Shown here in pieces: positions 9,301-17,490 of a DNA stretch of 42,858 nucleotides. Within the stretch, counting starts at the first letter, position 1. Each line of letters starts with the position of its first letter. Below the pieces are notes generated by a model. It saw only the letters and a program-made list of their open reading frames with translations, was not told where the DNA came from and searched no databases. Source of the DNA: Myxococcales bacterium (GTDB lineage Bacteria > Myxococcota_A > Polyangia > Polyangiales > Polyangiaceae); assembly GCA_013297655.1 (NCBI GenBank), contig JAAFHV010000001.1, positions 83,277-126,134 on the forward strand. The letters run 5' to 3'. The position numbers and the translations under genes are program-made.

Positions 9301-10825
9301 CATAAAGCGCGAGCGCGACGACACCCCAGCGCGGACCATAAAGGCGGCCAATCGCGACCGCGAGCACGAGCGCGAGGAACAGCTCGAGCAGCGACCAGTG
9401 CCGAACCCACGTCCCGGAGACCTCGTCCACCCCCGTCGCGTGGAGCAAGCGGTAGCCCGGGGGCAAATACAAGCTCGCGTGAACATAGTGAAAATCGTGC
9501 GCCCAGCTCACCGCCGGCACGTCGGACGGGCTCGCGACGATGCGGCTGTCGGCCTCCACGTTCAGCGTGCCCTGGCGGATCTCGACCCCCGAGGCGCTGC
9601 CATCGAGCTTGGTGATGAACTGGTCTTTCCCGCCAATAGCGACGCGTCCGAGCACTGTGGGATCGCCCATCGTGAGGCGCGAGTCGCGCGAGAGCGTGCC
9701 GCTCAAACGGTCGCTCGTGGTCATTCCCTTGCCGTCGAAATCGAGCCACATGCGGCGCTCGAGGGAGAGCTGGTTCGGGGGCGGATCGGCGTCGCCGCGC
9801 CTTCGCTCGACGAGCGAAAAGGTGTCCCCGAGCTTCATCGGATACGCGGGGAGGCGCTTCCACGCATCGGGCAAGGTGGTCTGCGACGGATCGATCGAGA
9901 GCACCCCCTCCACGTTGACGACCCGGTAGTCGTTCATCGCCTCGAAGACCCAGACCTCGTCACCTTCGCGCCACGGGCCGTTCGGCTTCGGACGCGCGAC
10001 CTTCGCGACGGGGCCCTCGCTTCGGGCGGTGAGCTCGATCGTGAACACGCCGGGCCGCACCTGCACGCGGACGTGGCCATCGGGCTCCACCCGCGCCGGG
10101 ATCGGCGACTCGAGCGAGAGCGGCAAGAAGCCGTCCGGGAGCGCGCGGCCGAGGAGCTCTTCGCGGTTCTTTCCCGAGGCGTGAACCTCGATCCGCGTCA
10201 CGAGACGGAGCGGAATGTCGTCGATCACCTTGCGATGGACGACGAGCTCGAGCGCGTCGCCCTCTTCGTTCTTGGAGGCCTTTTGAAGCCAAACGGTGCC
10301 CTGCGCGTCGCGGTTCGGGGTCGCCACGCGAGCGCCACGAAGGGAGAGCGAGAGGAGGCCCGTCTCTTTCGGAACGTGGAGCGACTCGGGCATCGTGTCC
10401 CAGAGGAAAGTGCCCGTGAGCACGTGATCGCCGCGCTCGAGGAACACCGAGGGCTGCCCTCCGCGATCGATCACGGTCGCGCCCGTAGCGCCCCGCTTCA
10501 CCTCGAGAGGCCAGCGCTTCGCGTCGCCCGGCAGGGGTACCCACGACGGCGCCTCCACGTGCCATTGCTGCGAGAATTTCCCTGACTTCTCGTCGAGCGC
10601 GAGGTCCAGCCGCGCGGGCCACGTGCACTCGGCGGCGCCCTTCGTGGACACCGGGCACTGCGCTTGCTCTTGGCCTTCGAGCGCCCACGGGATCCACGGC
10701 TTCAGCTCGGGCGGCACTGACTTCGGATCGAGGGGCGCCGCCACCGCGGAGTGACCGCTCGTGGTCGCGACCACCACCACGAACAAGAGCAAGGCGAGCC
10801 GGACCCACGAAGCGACACGAGGCAT
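6362..10825 (-). CDS. Very large two-halved membrane protein of unknown function
   Basis: This 1487-residue protein starts at ATG 10825 with a signal peptide (VRLALLLFVVVVATTSG). A long beta-rich region of about 440 residues follows. Several membrane segments lie at about 474-495, 515-530 and 545-565, then a charged, Gln/Gly/Lys-rich linker (about 575-690). More membrane segments lie near 740-760 and 775-795; the last, ALVFAVFAPSAARAE, resembles an internal signal peptide. A second extracytoplasmic region (about 795-1215) carries the motif WRPWPGED. At least four further membrane segments follow, then a Pro/Ala-rich tail. It looks like two related exported units fused end to end. I know of no named family for it. 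It is the largest gene in the window and is divergent from the MFS gene. A longer frame up to 11116 exists but overlaps that gene, so I rejected it. Confidence 0.8.
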   Translation of the reverse strand: MPRVASWVRLALLLFVVVVATTSGHSAVAAPLDPKSVPPELKPWIPWALEGQEQAQCPVSTKGAAECTWPARLDLALDEKSGKFSQQWHVEAPSWVPLPGDAKRWPLEVKRGATGATVIDRGGQPSVFLERGDHVLTGTFLWDTMPESLHVPKETGLLSLSLRGARVATPNRDAQGTVWLQKASKNEEGDALELVVHRKVIDDIPLRLVTRIEVHASGKNREELLGRALPDGFLPLSLESPIPARVEPDGHVRVQVRPGVFTIELTARSEGPVAKVARPKPNGPWREGDEVWVFEAMNDYRVVNVEGVLSIDPSQTTLPDAWKRLPAYPMKLGDTFSLVERRRGDADPPPNQLSLERRMWLDFDGKGMTTSDRLSGTLSRDSRLTMGDPTVLGRVAIGGKDQFITKLDGSASGVEIRQGTLNVEADSRIVASPSDVPAVSWAHDFHYVHASLYLPPGYRLLHATGVDEVSGTWVRHWSLLELFLALVLAVAIGRLYGPRWGVVALALYGLSFPESGAPKWIWLFPLVCEALFRVLPVGRVKKVFEWARIAALAGVALVAVPFLVQHLRQGACPALAEPTMMASHDGDIEQEEAGNNKEGGTGTRAKGEQGSMGSPQFAQAPPAVAEPPAPPVDLVKAEDKKPQGGLLADNDKSSDDGKKAFKQSAPGNAKDDPGKSLTRDEPAQRGQGWKSSGYAMQSNAMTYDPAAIVQTGPGLPRWNWSTLDLKWSGPVAASQRLHLYLLSPLQGFVLAVVRALLLLLVFLRLFPVTAKRFPSGWGPAAAAATALVFAVFAPSAARAEIPNKETLEELKKRLVEKPSCAPECATSGRMQLEARGESLRIRLEVDVAARAPFALPGSIGQFVPREVMVDGRPATAIARGDDGVLYLLLPEGKHQVLVEGPMPERESVQVSLPKKPHRVEAVTDGWTVEGIHEDGLADDNLQFTRKRTEGPGATLQPGQLPPFVRVERTLHVGLNWQVETRVIRLSPAGSAVVLEVPLVAGESVTTADVRVVSGKALVNMGAQVTEVTWMSVLEQKSPVKLVAPKSTAWVEVWRLDIGPIWHAKYSGIPFVHTQQRNGVTFPEWRPWPGEDATVELSRPAGVPGQTLTIDEVNLVSRPGLRTTDVRLTLNLRSSRGAQHTVTLPEGATLESLTLNGASQPLRQDGRKVTFPITPGSQTAVLGWREESGISSFFAVRPVDVGAPSVNANVTIEVPGGRWLLFVGGPRLGPAVLFWSLLVVLLVVAAVLGRTDKTPLKTWNWLLLAIGLSQVHIVLAAFFVAWLLALGYREKSDGKALSALTFNARQVGLVALTGVAVIVLFASIYKGLLGDPEMQVRGNFSNADSLRWFSDRSEGELASPWMVSVPMLVYRGLMLAWALWTALSVLKWLKWGWGAFIVGGGWKSSPKVVRPVAPAGAGAAPPGWVPYPQGHPGFVPHMPAANQQAAPPVAEPVVDAPAPANREETSDAPAPPAPAPDDASDTPKAPKE

Positions 10826-10961
10826 GCGAAGAGGCTCGGGGAAGGATCTTCGGGTGTCAACCAGCGCGGAGGACGATCCATGCAGCTTGCAACTTTCGCG
10901 TGGATCCTCGTGTACCTGCGGCGATTTGACCGGGTGAGGAAGGTCCGCGCGAGGGGCATCC

Positions 10962-12215
10962 GTGCTAAGCCCGTCGTCGCGTATGGCCGTTCGCAAGGCG
11001 TCGTTGGGCGCCATCTTCCTCACCATTTTTCTCGACCTTCTCGGGTTCGGCCTCGTGCTCCCGTTCCTCGCGGCCGAGGCACGGTCCACGTTCCACATCT
11101 CGGCGTTTACGGGCACGTTGCTGTCTGCGGTCTATTCCGCGATGCAGTTTCTGTTCATCCCGGTCTGGGGTCGGCTCTCGGATCGCGTCGGTCGGCGCCC
11201 GGTGCTCGTGTGGTCGGTGTTCGCGACCGCGATCGGAATGGCGGGCCTCGGGTTCGCGCTCGTGTTCGGCGCGAGCATTGGGTGGCTCTTCGCGGCACGT
11301 ATTTTCAGCGGGATCGCGACGGCGAACCTCGGCACCGCGTCGGCCTACATCGCCGACGTGACCAAACCAGAGGACCGCGCAAAAGGCATGGGCGTCATCG
11401 GCGTCGCGATCGGCCTCGGCTTCATCATCGGGCCGATCGTGGGCGGCCCTCTCTCCGAGATCGTGGTCTACGGTCGCCACGGCGCGATCCCGTGCTTCGT
11501 TGCGGCGAGTCTCAGCGTGGTGAATCTCGGGTGGGTGTTCTTCGGCCTCCCCGAGTCGCTCCCGAAAGAGAACCGCGCGGCCACCGATCGCAAGCTCTCA
11601 CCGATCGACATCGCGGCCTTCCGCGACGCTTTCGCGCTCCCGGGCGTCGCGAACGCAATCCTCGTGAACTTTCTGATTTTATTCGGGTTTACGGCGATGC
11701 AGCAGACCATCCCGTTCTTCGCTGAAGACACGTTCGCGATGAACCGGCGCGGCACGGGCTACTTCCTTGGCTCCCTTGGCCTCACCGCCGCGCTCGTCCA
11801 GGGCGCCATGCGTAGCCTCTCGAAGCGCTACACCGAAGCGCAGCTCGTTCGCGCAGGCACCCTTCTCCAAGCGATCGCGTTCGGGAGCTTTTGCGCCGCC
11901 CCTTCGATAGGCCGTGCCGCGCTCTACGGCGCGGGGGTCGTGCTCGCGATCGGAAACGGCCTCACCCAACCCAATGTGTCCGCCTACGTCTCGAAGCGAG
12001 CGAGCGCGGCAAACCAAGGTGCGATGCTCGGGGTGAGCCAGTCCGTCGCGAGCCTCTCGCGGGTGTTCGGGCCTGCGTTCGGTGGGTTCTTGTACTCGTG
12101 GTCGGGGCCGCTCGCGCCCTACGTCGCGTCCACCGTGTTGTTGGCGTTGGCGTTCCTCATCGCGCTTCGCCTCACCGAGAGTGGGGTCGTCGCGAAGGAA
12201 GAATCGGCCTCGTAG
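10962..12215 (+). CDS. MFS transporter, tetracycline-resistance-like (TCR) type
   Basis: About 417 residues with some twelve hydrophobic segments. The loop between helices 2 and 3 has the MFS motif A, GRLSDRVGRRPVLV. The N-terminus (IFLTIFLDLLGFGLVLPFLA) and GIATANLGTASAYIADVT in the helix 4-5 region resemble TetA-like drug:proton antiporters. The substrate cannot be read from sequence, and nothing nearby suggests an antibiotic cluster. I chose the GTG at 10962 because GAGGGG (10951-10956) sits five bases upstream. The ATG at 10983, seven codons later, gives a more typical N-terminus but has no visible ribosome site, so the start is uncertain. Confidence 0.85.
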   Translation: MLSPSSRMAVRKASLGAIFLTIFLDLLGFGLVLPFLAAEARSTFHISAFTGTLLSAVYSAMQFLFIPVWGRLSDRVGRRPVLVWSVFATAIGMAGLGFALVFGASIGWLFAARIFSGIATANLGTASAYIADVTKPEDRAKGMGVIGVAIGLGFIIGPIVGGPLSEIVVYGRHGAIPCFVAASLSVVNLGWVFFGLPESLPKENRAATDRKLSPIDIAAFRDAFALPGVANAILVNFLILFGFTAMQQTIPFFAEDTFAMNRRGTGYFLGSLGLTAALVQGAMRSLSKRYTEAQLVRAGTLLQAIAFGSFCAAPSIGRAALYGAGVVLAIGNGLTQPNVSAYVSKRASAANQGAMLGVSQSVASLSRVFGPAFGGFLYSWSGPLAPYVASTVLLALAFLIALRLTESGVVAKEESAS

Positions 12216-12244
12216 GTCCGGCGCGGCTGGCGCTACGGTTGGGC

Positions 12245-12904
12245 ATGCGCGTCGATCGCAGCCGTTTTCTCGAGCTCACCGTGCTCCTCACCGCCGGGTG
12301 TGGCGCCGCGCAGAGCGACCCACGTGCCTCCCCGGCGACGACGGTGCAGCTCGCGCCGCCGCTCGGAGCCGGAGCCGGAGCCGACGCCTCGCCTCCCCCG
12401 ATGGTCGTCGTCGACGCGCCCGATGCCGCGCCCGCGCCACCTCCCGCAAAGCCTGCACTCTGCAACGACTCGGGGGACGTGCACAACGCGTGTGGGCGCG
12501 TATCTCCCACCTGCGAGGGCCTGCGCGACGAGTGCGAGGGCCTCACCGAAGATCTACGGCCGAAGATGGCGGAGGCCTTCGCGGAGTGCATGGCGAAGAC
12601 GAAGGGGCGCACCTGCCGAACGCGCGATCTCGGCGCCTGTTTCCGCGCGGCGATCGAGGCCGGCTGCATCGACGACGAGGCGCGCACGCGGTGCGAGTCG
12701 CTCATGTCCGACTGCAAGACGCACGGGAAAAAGCCGCGCTACACGCTCGATCAATGCGCGAAGGTGCTCTCCGCGTCGACCCCCGATCGCCCCGGCGAGT
12801 GGCGCAAAGTGAACGAGGAGCGCCTCGGGTACGGCCCCACGTCCGAGGCGTGCTCGCTCACGTACGTGCTCCCCTATCAGCCCTGGGGCCCGTCGTGGCG
12901 TTGA
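12245..12904 (+). CDS. Cys-rich lipoprotein of unknown function
   Basis: This is a 219-residue protein. The first 19 residues end in the lipobox LTAGC. A Pro/Ala-rich stretch (about 20-75) links to a helical Cys-rich domain, with CNDSGDVHNACGRVSPTC, LRDEC, AECMAKTKGRTC, GACF, AGC, RCES and SDC. The even spacing suggests disulphide-stapled helices. It lies 29 bases after the MFS gene on the same strand and converges with the LuxR-type gene 28 bases away. I do not recognise a family. Confidence 0.7.
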   Translation: MRVDRSRFLELTVLLTAGCGAAQSDPRASPATTVQLAPPLGAGAGADASPPPMVVVDAPDAAPAPPPAKPALCNDSGDVHNACGRVSPTCEGLRDECEGLTEDLRPKMAEAFAECMAKTKGRTCRTRDLGACFRAAIEAGCIDDEARTRCESLMSDCKTHGKKPRYTLDQCAKVLSASTPDRPGEWRKVNEERLGYGPTSEACSLTYVLPYQPWGPSWR

Positions 12905-12932
12905 CGATGGAGCGCCGAACCGCGGTCCGTCC

Positions 12933-14171
12933 TTAGGAGGCGAGGCGGGCGCGGAGCTCGCCGCGGCTGCGCACGCCGAGCTTGGTGAACACACGACGGA
13001 CTTGGTTCGCGACGGTGCGGGTGGAGGTGCCGCGCTCCTTGGCGATCGCGGAGTTGGCCATCCCACGCATCACGGCCTCGGCGACGTCGCGCTCGGCCGA
13101 GGTGAGCCCCTCGAGGCTCCCTTCGCTCGCCTTCGCGTTGGCGACGAGCACGTCGAGATCGACCTTCCCGAGCCTCACGGTCCCTTGTTTTCGCTGCCCT
13201 TTGAAGAACGCGACCAGCTCCGAGCTCCGCGCGAGGCCGAGCTTCCGGAGGGCGTTCGCGAGCGATTTTTGCGCCGCGTCGGTGGTGATCCCGAGGGCGT
13301 AGGCAGCCTCTTTCAGGCTCGCCCCGAGCGCCACCAGCTCCGACACGTGACGCTCACTCGCCCCGAGCGCGCGCGGGTCCGGATTTTTCGGATCGTTGCG
13401 ATAGACCACGACGTACCGGCGCCCGTCGTCCTCCCAGCGATCGACGACCGAGTATTTCCCCGAGAGGAGCCCCACCCAAAGCGACAGCGCGCCGTCCGGA
13501 TCGTCGCGCATCGCGCGCGCTTTTTCCGCGGCGCGAACGGCCCGCGCGAGCTTCGACGCGGTCGCCGATCCGAGCTCCGCCGCGACCTCCACCATCTGCC
13601 CGCCGGGCGACATCACCGCGAGCGCCTGCACGTCCGCGTCACGCGAGCGACGGCGGAGCCGCAGCGCCGTCACGAGGTGAAGCGCGACCCGTCCCCACGC
13701 CGCGCGTGTTCGCGGGTGGGTGACGACCGGCTCCTTCGACGGGACCACGATCTTCACGGCGGTGCCCTCGCCGTCCTGCGCGAAGAGGACCAGCGCGTCG
13801 ACCACTCCGCCCGCCGCCATGCCGTCCCGGTAAAGGGTCGCCGCGCGCAGCTTCTTCGGCCACGCCTCGTCGAGGCCCCCGCACACCACCGCGCGCGGCG
13901 CGAAGGCGTCCAGGATCGGGCACGGGATGGCCGGGTGGAGCCGCATCGCGAGGGCCGCGAGCTCCGCGCTCAACCCGAACGCGGCCATCGGCGGCGCGGG
14001 GATCAAGTGCCCGTCCCGCACGGTGCCGGTGGAAGCGTACATTCCGAGGCCGGCGTCGAGGTCCGGCGCCACGATCTTCAGGAGCGACGCGAGCCACGTT
14101 CGATCGTCGCCCTCGAACGAATATGCGGCTTCCACCGCGGCGAGCGCGGTCGTCGTGGTGATGGTGCGCAC
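12933..14171 (-). CDS. Transcriptional regulator with two LuxR-type HTH domains
   Basis: This is a 412-residue protein. The C-terminal domain (about 352-412, LTSAERDVAEAVMRGMANSAIAKERGTSTRTV) is a textbook LuxR/GerE helix-turn-helix. A second, more diverged copy precedes it (about 265-322, GASERHVSELVALGASLKEAAYALGIT). The N-terminal 250 residues show no receiver-domain phosphorylation site and may be a GAF-like or unknown sensor. The two copies each end in a similar LxKLGxxSRxEL pattern. It starts with GTG at 14171, since no in-frame ATG gives a better start. It is divergent from the SUMF-like gene at 14346, which it might regulate. Confidence 0.82.
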   Translation of the reverse strand: MRTITTTTALAAVEAAYSFEGDDRTWLASLLKIVAPDLDAGLGMYASTGTVRDGHLIPAPPMAAFGLSAELAALAMRLHPAIPCPILDAFAPRAVVCGGLDEAWPKKLRAATLYRDGMAAGGVVDALVLFAQDGEGTAVKIVVPSKEPVVTHPRTRAAWGRVALHLVTALRLRRRSRDADVQALAVMSPGGQMVEVAAELGSATASKLARAVRAAEKARAMRDDPDGALSLWVGLLSGKYSVVDRWEDDGRRYVVVYRNDPKNPDPRALGASERHVSELVALGASLKEAAYALGITTDAAQKSLANALRKLGLARSSELVAFFKGQRKQGTVRLGKVDLDVLVANAKASEGSLEGLTSAERDVAEAVMRGMANSAIAKERGTSTRTVANQVRRVFTKLGVRSRGELRARLAS

Positions 14172-14345
14172 GATTCACGGGATAATCCGCCGAAACACGC
14201 GCCGCACGTCATCCTGAATTCCAGGGCGTGAATTGACCATGACGGCTGAATCGACGTTCAGCGCCGAGAAGGGCCCAGGTTCGTTGAATGACGCACACGA
14301 AGGAGGCGTCCATCACGGGCTCGACTAAAGTCGCGCAACCTACCA
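14172..14345. promoter_or_regulatory. Divergent promoter region between the LuxR-type and SUMF-like genes
   Basis: This 174-base gap must hold promoters for both genes. It contains the inverted repeat GCTGAA (14245-14250) / TTCAGC (14257-14262) near its centre and a CGACT / AGTCG dyad about 20 bases before the 14346 start. I could not pick clear -35/-10 boxes. The symmetrical elements are candidate regulator sites only. Confidence 0.3.
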
Positions 14346-15596
14346 ATGAACCCCGCCCCACCTCGTCGCCCTGGTCGCACTCTTGGCTTCGTCGCCCTCT
14401 TCGTCGGAGGCGGAACCCTCGTTGTGGGCGCTTCGCTCGGCGCCCGCGCGATGCTCTCCCCCGAGCACGGAGCAGGCCTCTTCAACCTTCAGGCGGCCCC
14501 GCGCTTCGAGTGGAAGAGCATCGACAAGAAGCACTGGCAGGCCGTCTCCGCCACGCCCTCCGAGGCGACCGACGTGACCGACGCGCGCGAAGGCAACCGC
14601 GGCTCGTGTCCTCCCGGGATGGTGGACGTCGTCGGCAAGCTCAAGCTCGACTCCCAAGGCCGCGAGTCGTCCGGTGAAATCGAAGAGCTCCAGAACTCTT
14701 CCTGCGTCGACTGGATCAGCAAAGACTTCCCCGCCCGCTGCAAGACGTTCGACCGCGCGGGCTGGCTCGAGCTCTCCCAGAAGCTGCCCACGAAGCCGGT
14801 CCACTACTGCATGGATCGCTTCGAGTACCCGAACAAAGCCGGGGAAAACCCGATGATCGTGGTCTCGTACAACGAGGCGACCGCGATCTGCAAAACGAAC
14901 GGCAAGCGCCTCTGCAACGAGTCGGAGTGGACGTTCGCGTGCGAAGGCGACGAAGCGATGCCGTACCCGTACGGCTACGAGCGCGACGCGGAGGCCTGCG
15001 TCGTAGACCGCCCCTGGAAACCCTTCACCGAGAACGGACTCGCCCCGCGCGACGGAAAAAAAGCCCGCGAGGAGCTCGATCGTTTGTGGCAGGGCACGCC
15101 GAGCGGCTCGCATCCGAAGTGCAAGAGCCCCCTCGGCGTCTACGATCTCACCGGCAACGTGGACGAGTGGACCAAGACCACCCGCACGGGTGGCTACGCC
15201 TCGGTCCTCAAGGGCGGCTACTGGGGCCCGGTGCGCGCGCGATGCCGCCCGTCGACCCGCGCCCACAACGAGGACTTCGTCGCCTACCAGCAGAGCTTCC
15301 GCTGCTGCTCCGACAACACCAACCCCGCGCCAGCGAGCGCGAACGCGAGCCCGGCCGCCACCCCCGAGCCCTCCGACGTCGCGCCCCGCCAGGGCAGCCC
15401 GAAGATCGCCGATCCCACCCACGACATCGCGGAAGACACCCAGGACGACCTCGACGAGCTCGACAAGAAAAACGGCTCGGCCTCGGGCGTAGGGTGCAAC
15501 ACGAGCCCCGGCACCGCGAACGGCGCTTCCACCTTCGTGGTCCTGTCCGCCGCGTGTGCGATCGCCGTGCGCGCCGTGCGCCGAAAGCGCGGTTGA
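14346..15596 (+). CDS. SUMF1/FGE-fold surface protein with MYXO-CTERM-like tail
   Basis: This 416-residue protein has an N-terminal membrane segment (about 12-35), a formylglycine-generating-enzyme-like domain (about 75-320; PF03781) and a linker. It ends with Gly-Cys, a hydrophobic stretch and RRKRG, which resembles a MYXO-CTERM sorting tail. Family marks are SYNEATAICKTNGKRLCNESEWTFAC, seen across two segments, GVYDLTGNVDEW and SFRCC. The catalytic Cys pair of true FGE is not visible: the matching stretch reads GGYWGPVRARCRPSTRAH. It is therefore probably a structural or binding version of the fold, as in many Myxococcota surface proteins. Its stop codon overlaps the start of the DnaJ-like gene, so the two are co-translated. 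Confidence 0.8.
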   Translation: MNPAPPRRPGRTLGFVALFVGGGTLVVGASLGARAMLSPEHGAGLFNLQAAPRFEWKSIDKKHWQAVSATPSEATDVTDAREGNRGSCPPGMVDVVGKLKLDSQGRESSGEIEELQNSSCVDWISKDFPARCKTFDRAGWLELSQKLPTKPVHYCMDRFEYPNKAGENPMIVVSYNEATAICKTNGKRLCNESEWTFACEGDEAMPYPYGYERDAEACVVDRPWKPFTENGLAPRDGKKAREELDRLWQGTPSGSHPKCKSPLGVYDLTGNVDEWTKTTRTGGYASVLKGGYWGPVRARCRPSTRAHNEDFVAYQQSFRCCSDNTNPAPASANASPAATPEPSDVAPRQGSPKIADPTHDIAEDTQDDLDELDKKNGSASGVGCNTSPGTANGASTFVVLSAACAIAVRAVRRKRG

Positions 15597-16369
15597 GCGC
15601 GGGCGTCGATAAACGCAGCCTCGACATCACCGCGACGCTCCACGTGGAGCTCGCGGAGGCGCGTGACGGCGCCAAGAAACGCGTGGAAGTTACACGTATC
15701 GTCCGTTGCCCACGCTGCTTCGCGACCTACCGCTCGGGCCCCGGCTGCGACGACTGCGACGGCGGCCTCGCGACACGAGACGAAGCGCTGACGGTCACGG
15801 TCCCGAGCGGAGTCGCCCACGGCGCCGAGCTTCGCCTCGCGGGAAAGGGCCACGAGTCCAGCCGCGACGACACCGGCGATCTGTTCCTCACCATCTCGCT
15901 CCCGAAGCCCGCCGAAGCCGAGCCCACGAAGGCCGCGCCCGCCAAGGCGCCCGCGTCGGCCTGGCAGCGGTTCCGCTCCGACCCTGGCACCAAAGCGGCG
16001 CTCATTTTGGTCGCGTGCGTGGCGGTGCCGATGGCGCTCCTTTTCGGCACAAAGGCGTACGAAAAGGCCTCGCTCCCGGAGGTCGGCGCGCTCTGCGCCA
16101 AGTCCACCGACTGCGGCTCGGGCCTCTGCCTGGAGCTCTACGCGCGCGACGAGGTCGTGTTTTTCCCCGGCCAAGCGCCGTTTCGAGGGCTCCCGAAGAA
16201 AACCGGCGGCGTGTGCAGCCGCGAGTGCACGGCGGACACGGACTGCCCCGCGCTCATGATGTGCGCGCCCGCGAACGTGAGCCGGCAATACACGAGCCTC
16301 CCCGACTTCAACCTCGGACCCGGCACGCCGAACACGAAGGCCTGCGCCCCACGCCCGCCCGCGCCGTGA
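15593..16369 (+). CDS. DnaJ C-terminal-like domain anchored to the membrane, no J domain
   Basis: This is a 258-residue protein starting at a TTG that overlaps the previous stop. Residues 9-103 match the substrate-binding C-terminal part of DnaJ: LDITATLHVELAEARDGAKK at the start, one CxxC pair twice (Cys39/42 and Cys52/55, a reduced zinc finger), and VTVPSGVAHGAELRLAGKGH with TGDLFLTISL. There is no J domain or HPD motif. An Ala/Pro linker leads to a membrane helix (about 135-152). A Cys-rich tail follows (CAKSTDCGSGLC and CSRECTADTDCPALMMC), likely outside the membrane. It may hold client proteins on the cytosolic side, but that is inference. An alternative GTG at 15644 would cut off the first strand of the fold. 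Confidence 0.75.
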   Translation: MSAGVDKRSLDITATLHVELAEARDGAKKRVEVTRIVRCPRCFATYRSGPGCDDCDGGLATRDEALTVTVPSGVAHGAELRLAGKGHESSRDDTGDLFLTISLPKPAEAEPTKAAPAKAPASAWQRFRSDPGTKAALILVACVAVPMALLFGTKAYEKASLPEVGALCAKSTDCGSGLCLELYARDEVVFFPGQAPFRGLPKKTGGVCSRECTADTDCPALMMCAPANVSRQYTSLPDFNLGPGTPNTKACAPRPPAP

Positions 16370-16401
16370 TCGCGTAAGCCGGCGCGAGGATCGGCGCGAG
16401 C

Positions 16402-17490
16402 TCAGCCGGGCACGACCGCGAGCTTCTTCGGGGCCTTCGTTCGTGTCGCGTCGGTCGCGAGCTGGCCACACGCGCCGCCCACGTCTTGCCCACGCGAGCG
16501 CCGCACCGTCACGAGGCACCCGAGCTCGTGGAGCATCGTGACGAACGCCGAGGCCGCGTCGTCCTCCGGTCGCACGAAGTCACCGGTGGGGTACGCGTTC
16601 CACGGGATCACGTTCACCACACTTCGGTAACCACTCGAAAACGCTGCGATTCTCTCGGCATCGGCGCGGGTATCGTTCACCCCCGCGAGCAGCACGTACT
16701 CGACCGTGATCTTCTCGTGGGGGCGCACCGGGTACGCGAGCAGCGCGGCGCGAAGCTCGTCCAGGCCGTGGCGCTTCGTGACCGGCATGATGCGCGCGCG
16801 CGCCTCGTCGGTGGTCGCGTTGAGGCTGAGGGCAAGACACGGGCGGCTCTTCGACTTCGCGAGAGACTCGATGCCGGGCACGAGGCCGGAGGTCGACACC
16901 GTGATCCGCATCGGGGCGAGCCCGAGCCCGCTCTCTTCGCACATGATCTCGATCGCGCGCTTCACGTTGTCGATCGCGCTCGCGTGGAGCGGCTCGCCCA
17001 TACCCATGAACACGAGCGACACACGGCCCGGATCGTCCGGCCCGAGGGCGAGCATCGTCGCGAGCACTTGCCCCACGATCTCGTCCGGGCGCAGGCTCCG
17101 CACGAGACCCATCTCGGCGGTGCGACAGAACGTGCACCCCATCGCGCAGCCCACTTGGCTCGAGATGCAGAGCGTGACGCGCGGGTTCTTCACCGCGCGC
17201 GGCATGTGCACCGTCTCCACCGTGGCGCCGTCGTCGAGCTTCAAGAGCAGCTTGGTCGCGCCGTCACCGGAGGGGTTCCGCGCGACGATCTCCGGGAGCC
17301 GAAAGTGAAACCGCTCCTCCACGAACGTACGAAGCTCTTTTCCCATCTCCGGGCCGCGCTCGCCGGTACGTGCATCTTGCACCCATCGCGTCACACGATG
17401 CAGCCTGCCGAGGAGGTGCTTCGCGGACCCGGGGGGCCGGAGCGCCTCGAGCTCGTCGAGGGTGACGTCGCAGAAGGAACGGGTGGGCAT
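16402..17490 (-). CDS. rlmN: 23S rRNA (adenine-2503-C2)-methyltransferase RlmN
   Basis: This is a 362-residue radical-SAM enzyme. It methylates C2 of A2503 in 23S rRNA and of A37 in some tRNAs, aiding translational fidelity. The iron-sulphur cluster motif is CAMGCTFC (Cys115, Cys119, Cys122). The two cysteines of the ping-pong mechanism fit Cys108 (TLCISSQVGC) and Cys341 (GGACGQL), the latter being the methyl carrier by alignment to E. coli Cys355. The segments MGMGEPLHA and RGQDVGGACGQLA are diagnostic. Length is normal. It converges with the DnaJ-like gene across 32 bases. Confidence 0.95.
   Translation of the reverse strand: MPTRSFCDVTLDELEALRPPGSAKHLLGRLHRVTRWVQDARTGERGPEMGKELRTFVEERFHFRLPEIVARNPSGDGATKLLLKLDDGATVETVHMPRAVKNPRVTLCISSQVGCAMGCTFCRTAEMGLVRSLRPDEIVGQVLATMLALGPDDPGRVSLVFMGMGEPLHASAIDNVKRAIEIMCEESGLGLAPMRITVSTSGLVPGIESLAKSKSRPCLALSLNATTDEARARIMPVTKRHGLDELRAALLAYPVRPHEKITVEYVLLAGVNDTRADAERIAAFSSGYRSVVNVIPWNAYPTGDFVRPEDDAASAFVTMLHELGCLVTVRRSRGQDVGGACGQLATDATRTKAPKKLAVVPG

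Noticed and set aside
6497-10585. 1362-codon open frame antisense to the large membrane protein gene
   Set aside because: It is Arg-, His- and Glu-rich without known motifs, the usual shadow of a GC-rich gene; the minus-strand frame has a signal peptide and membrane helices.
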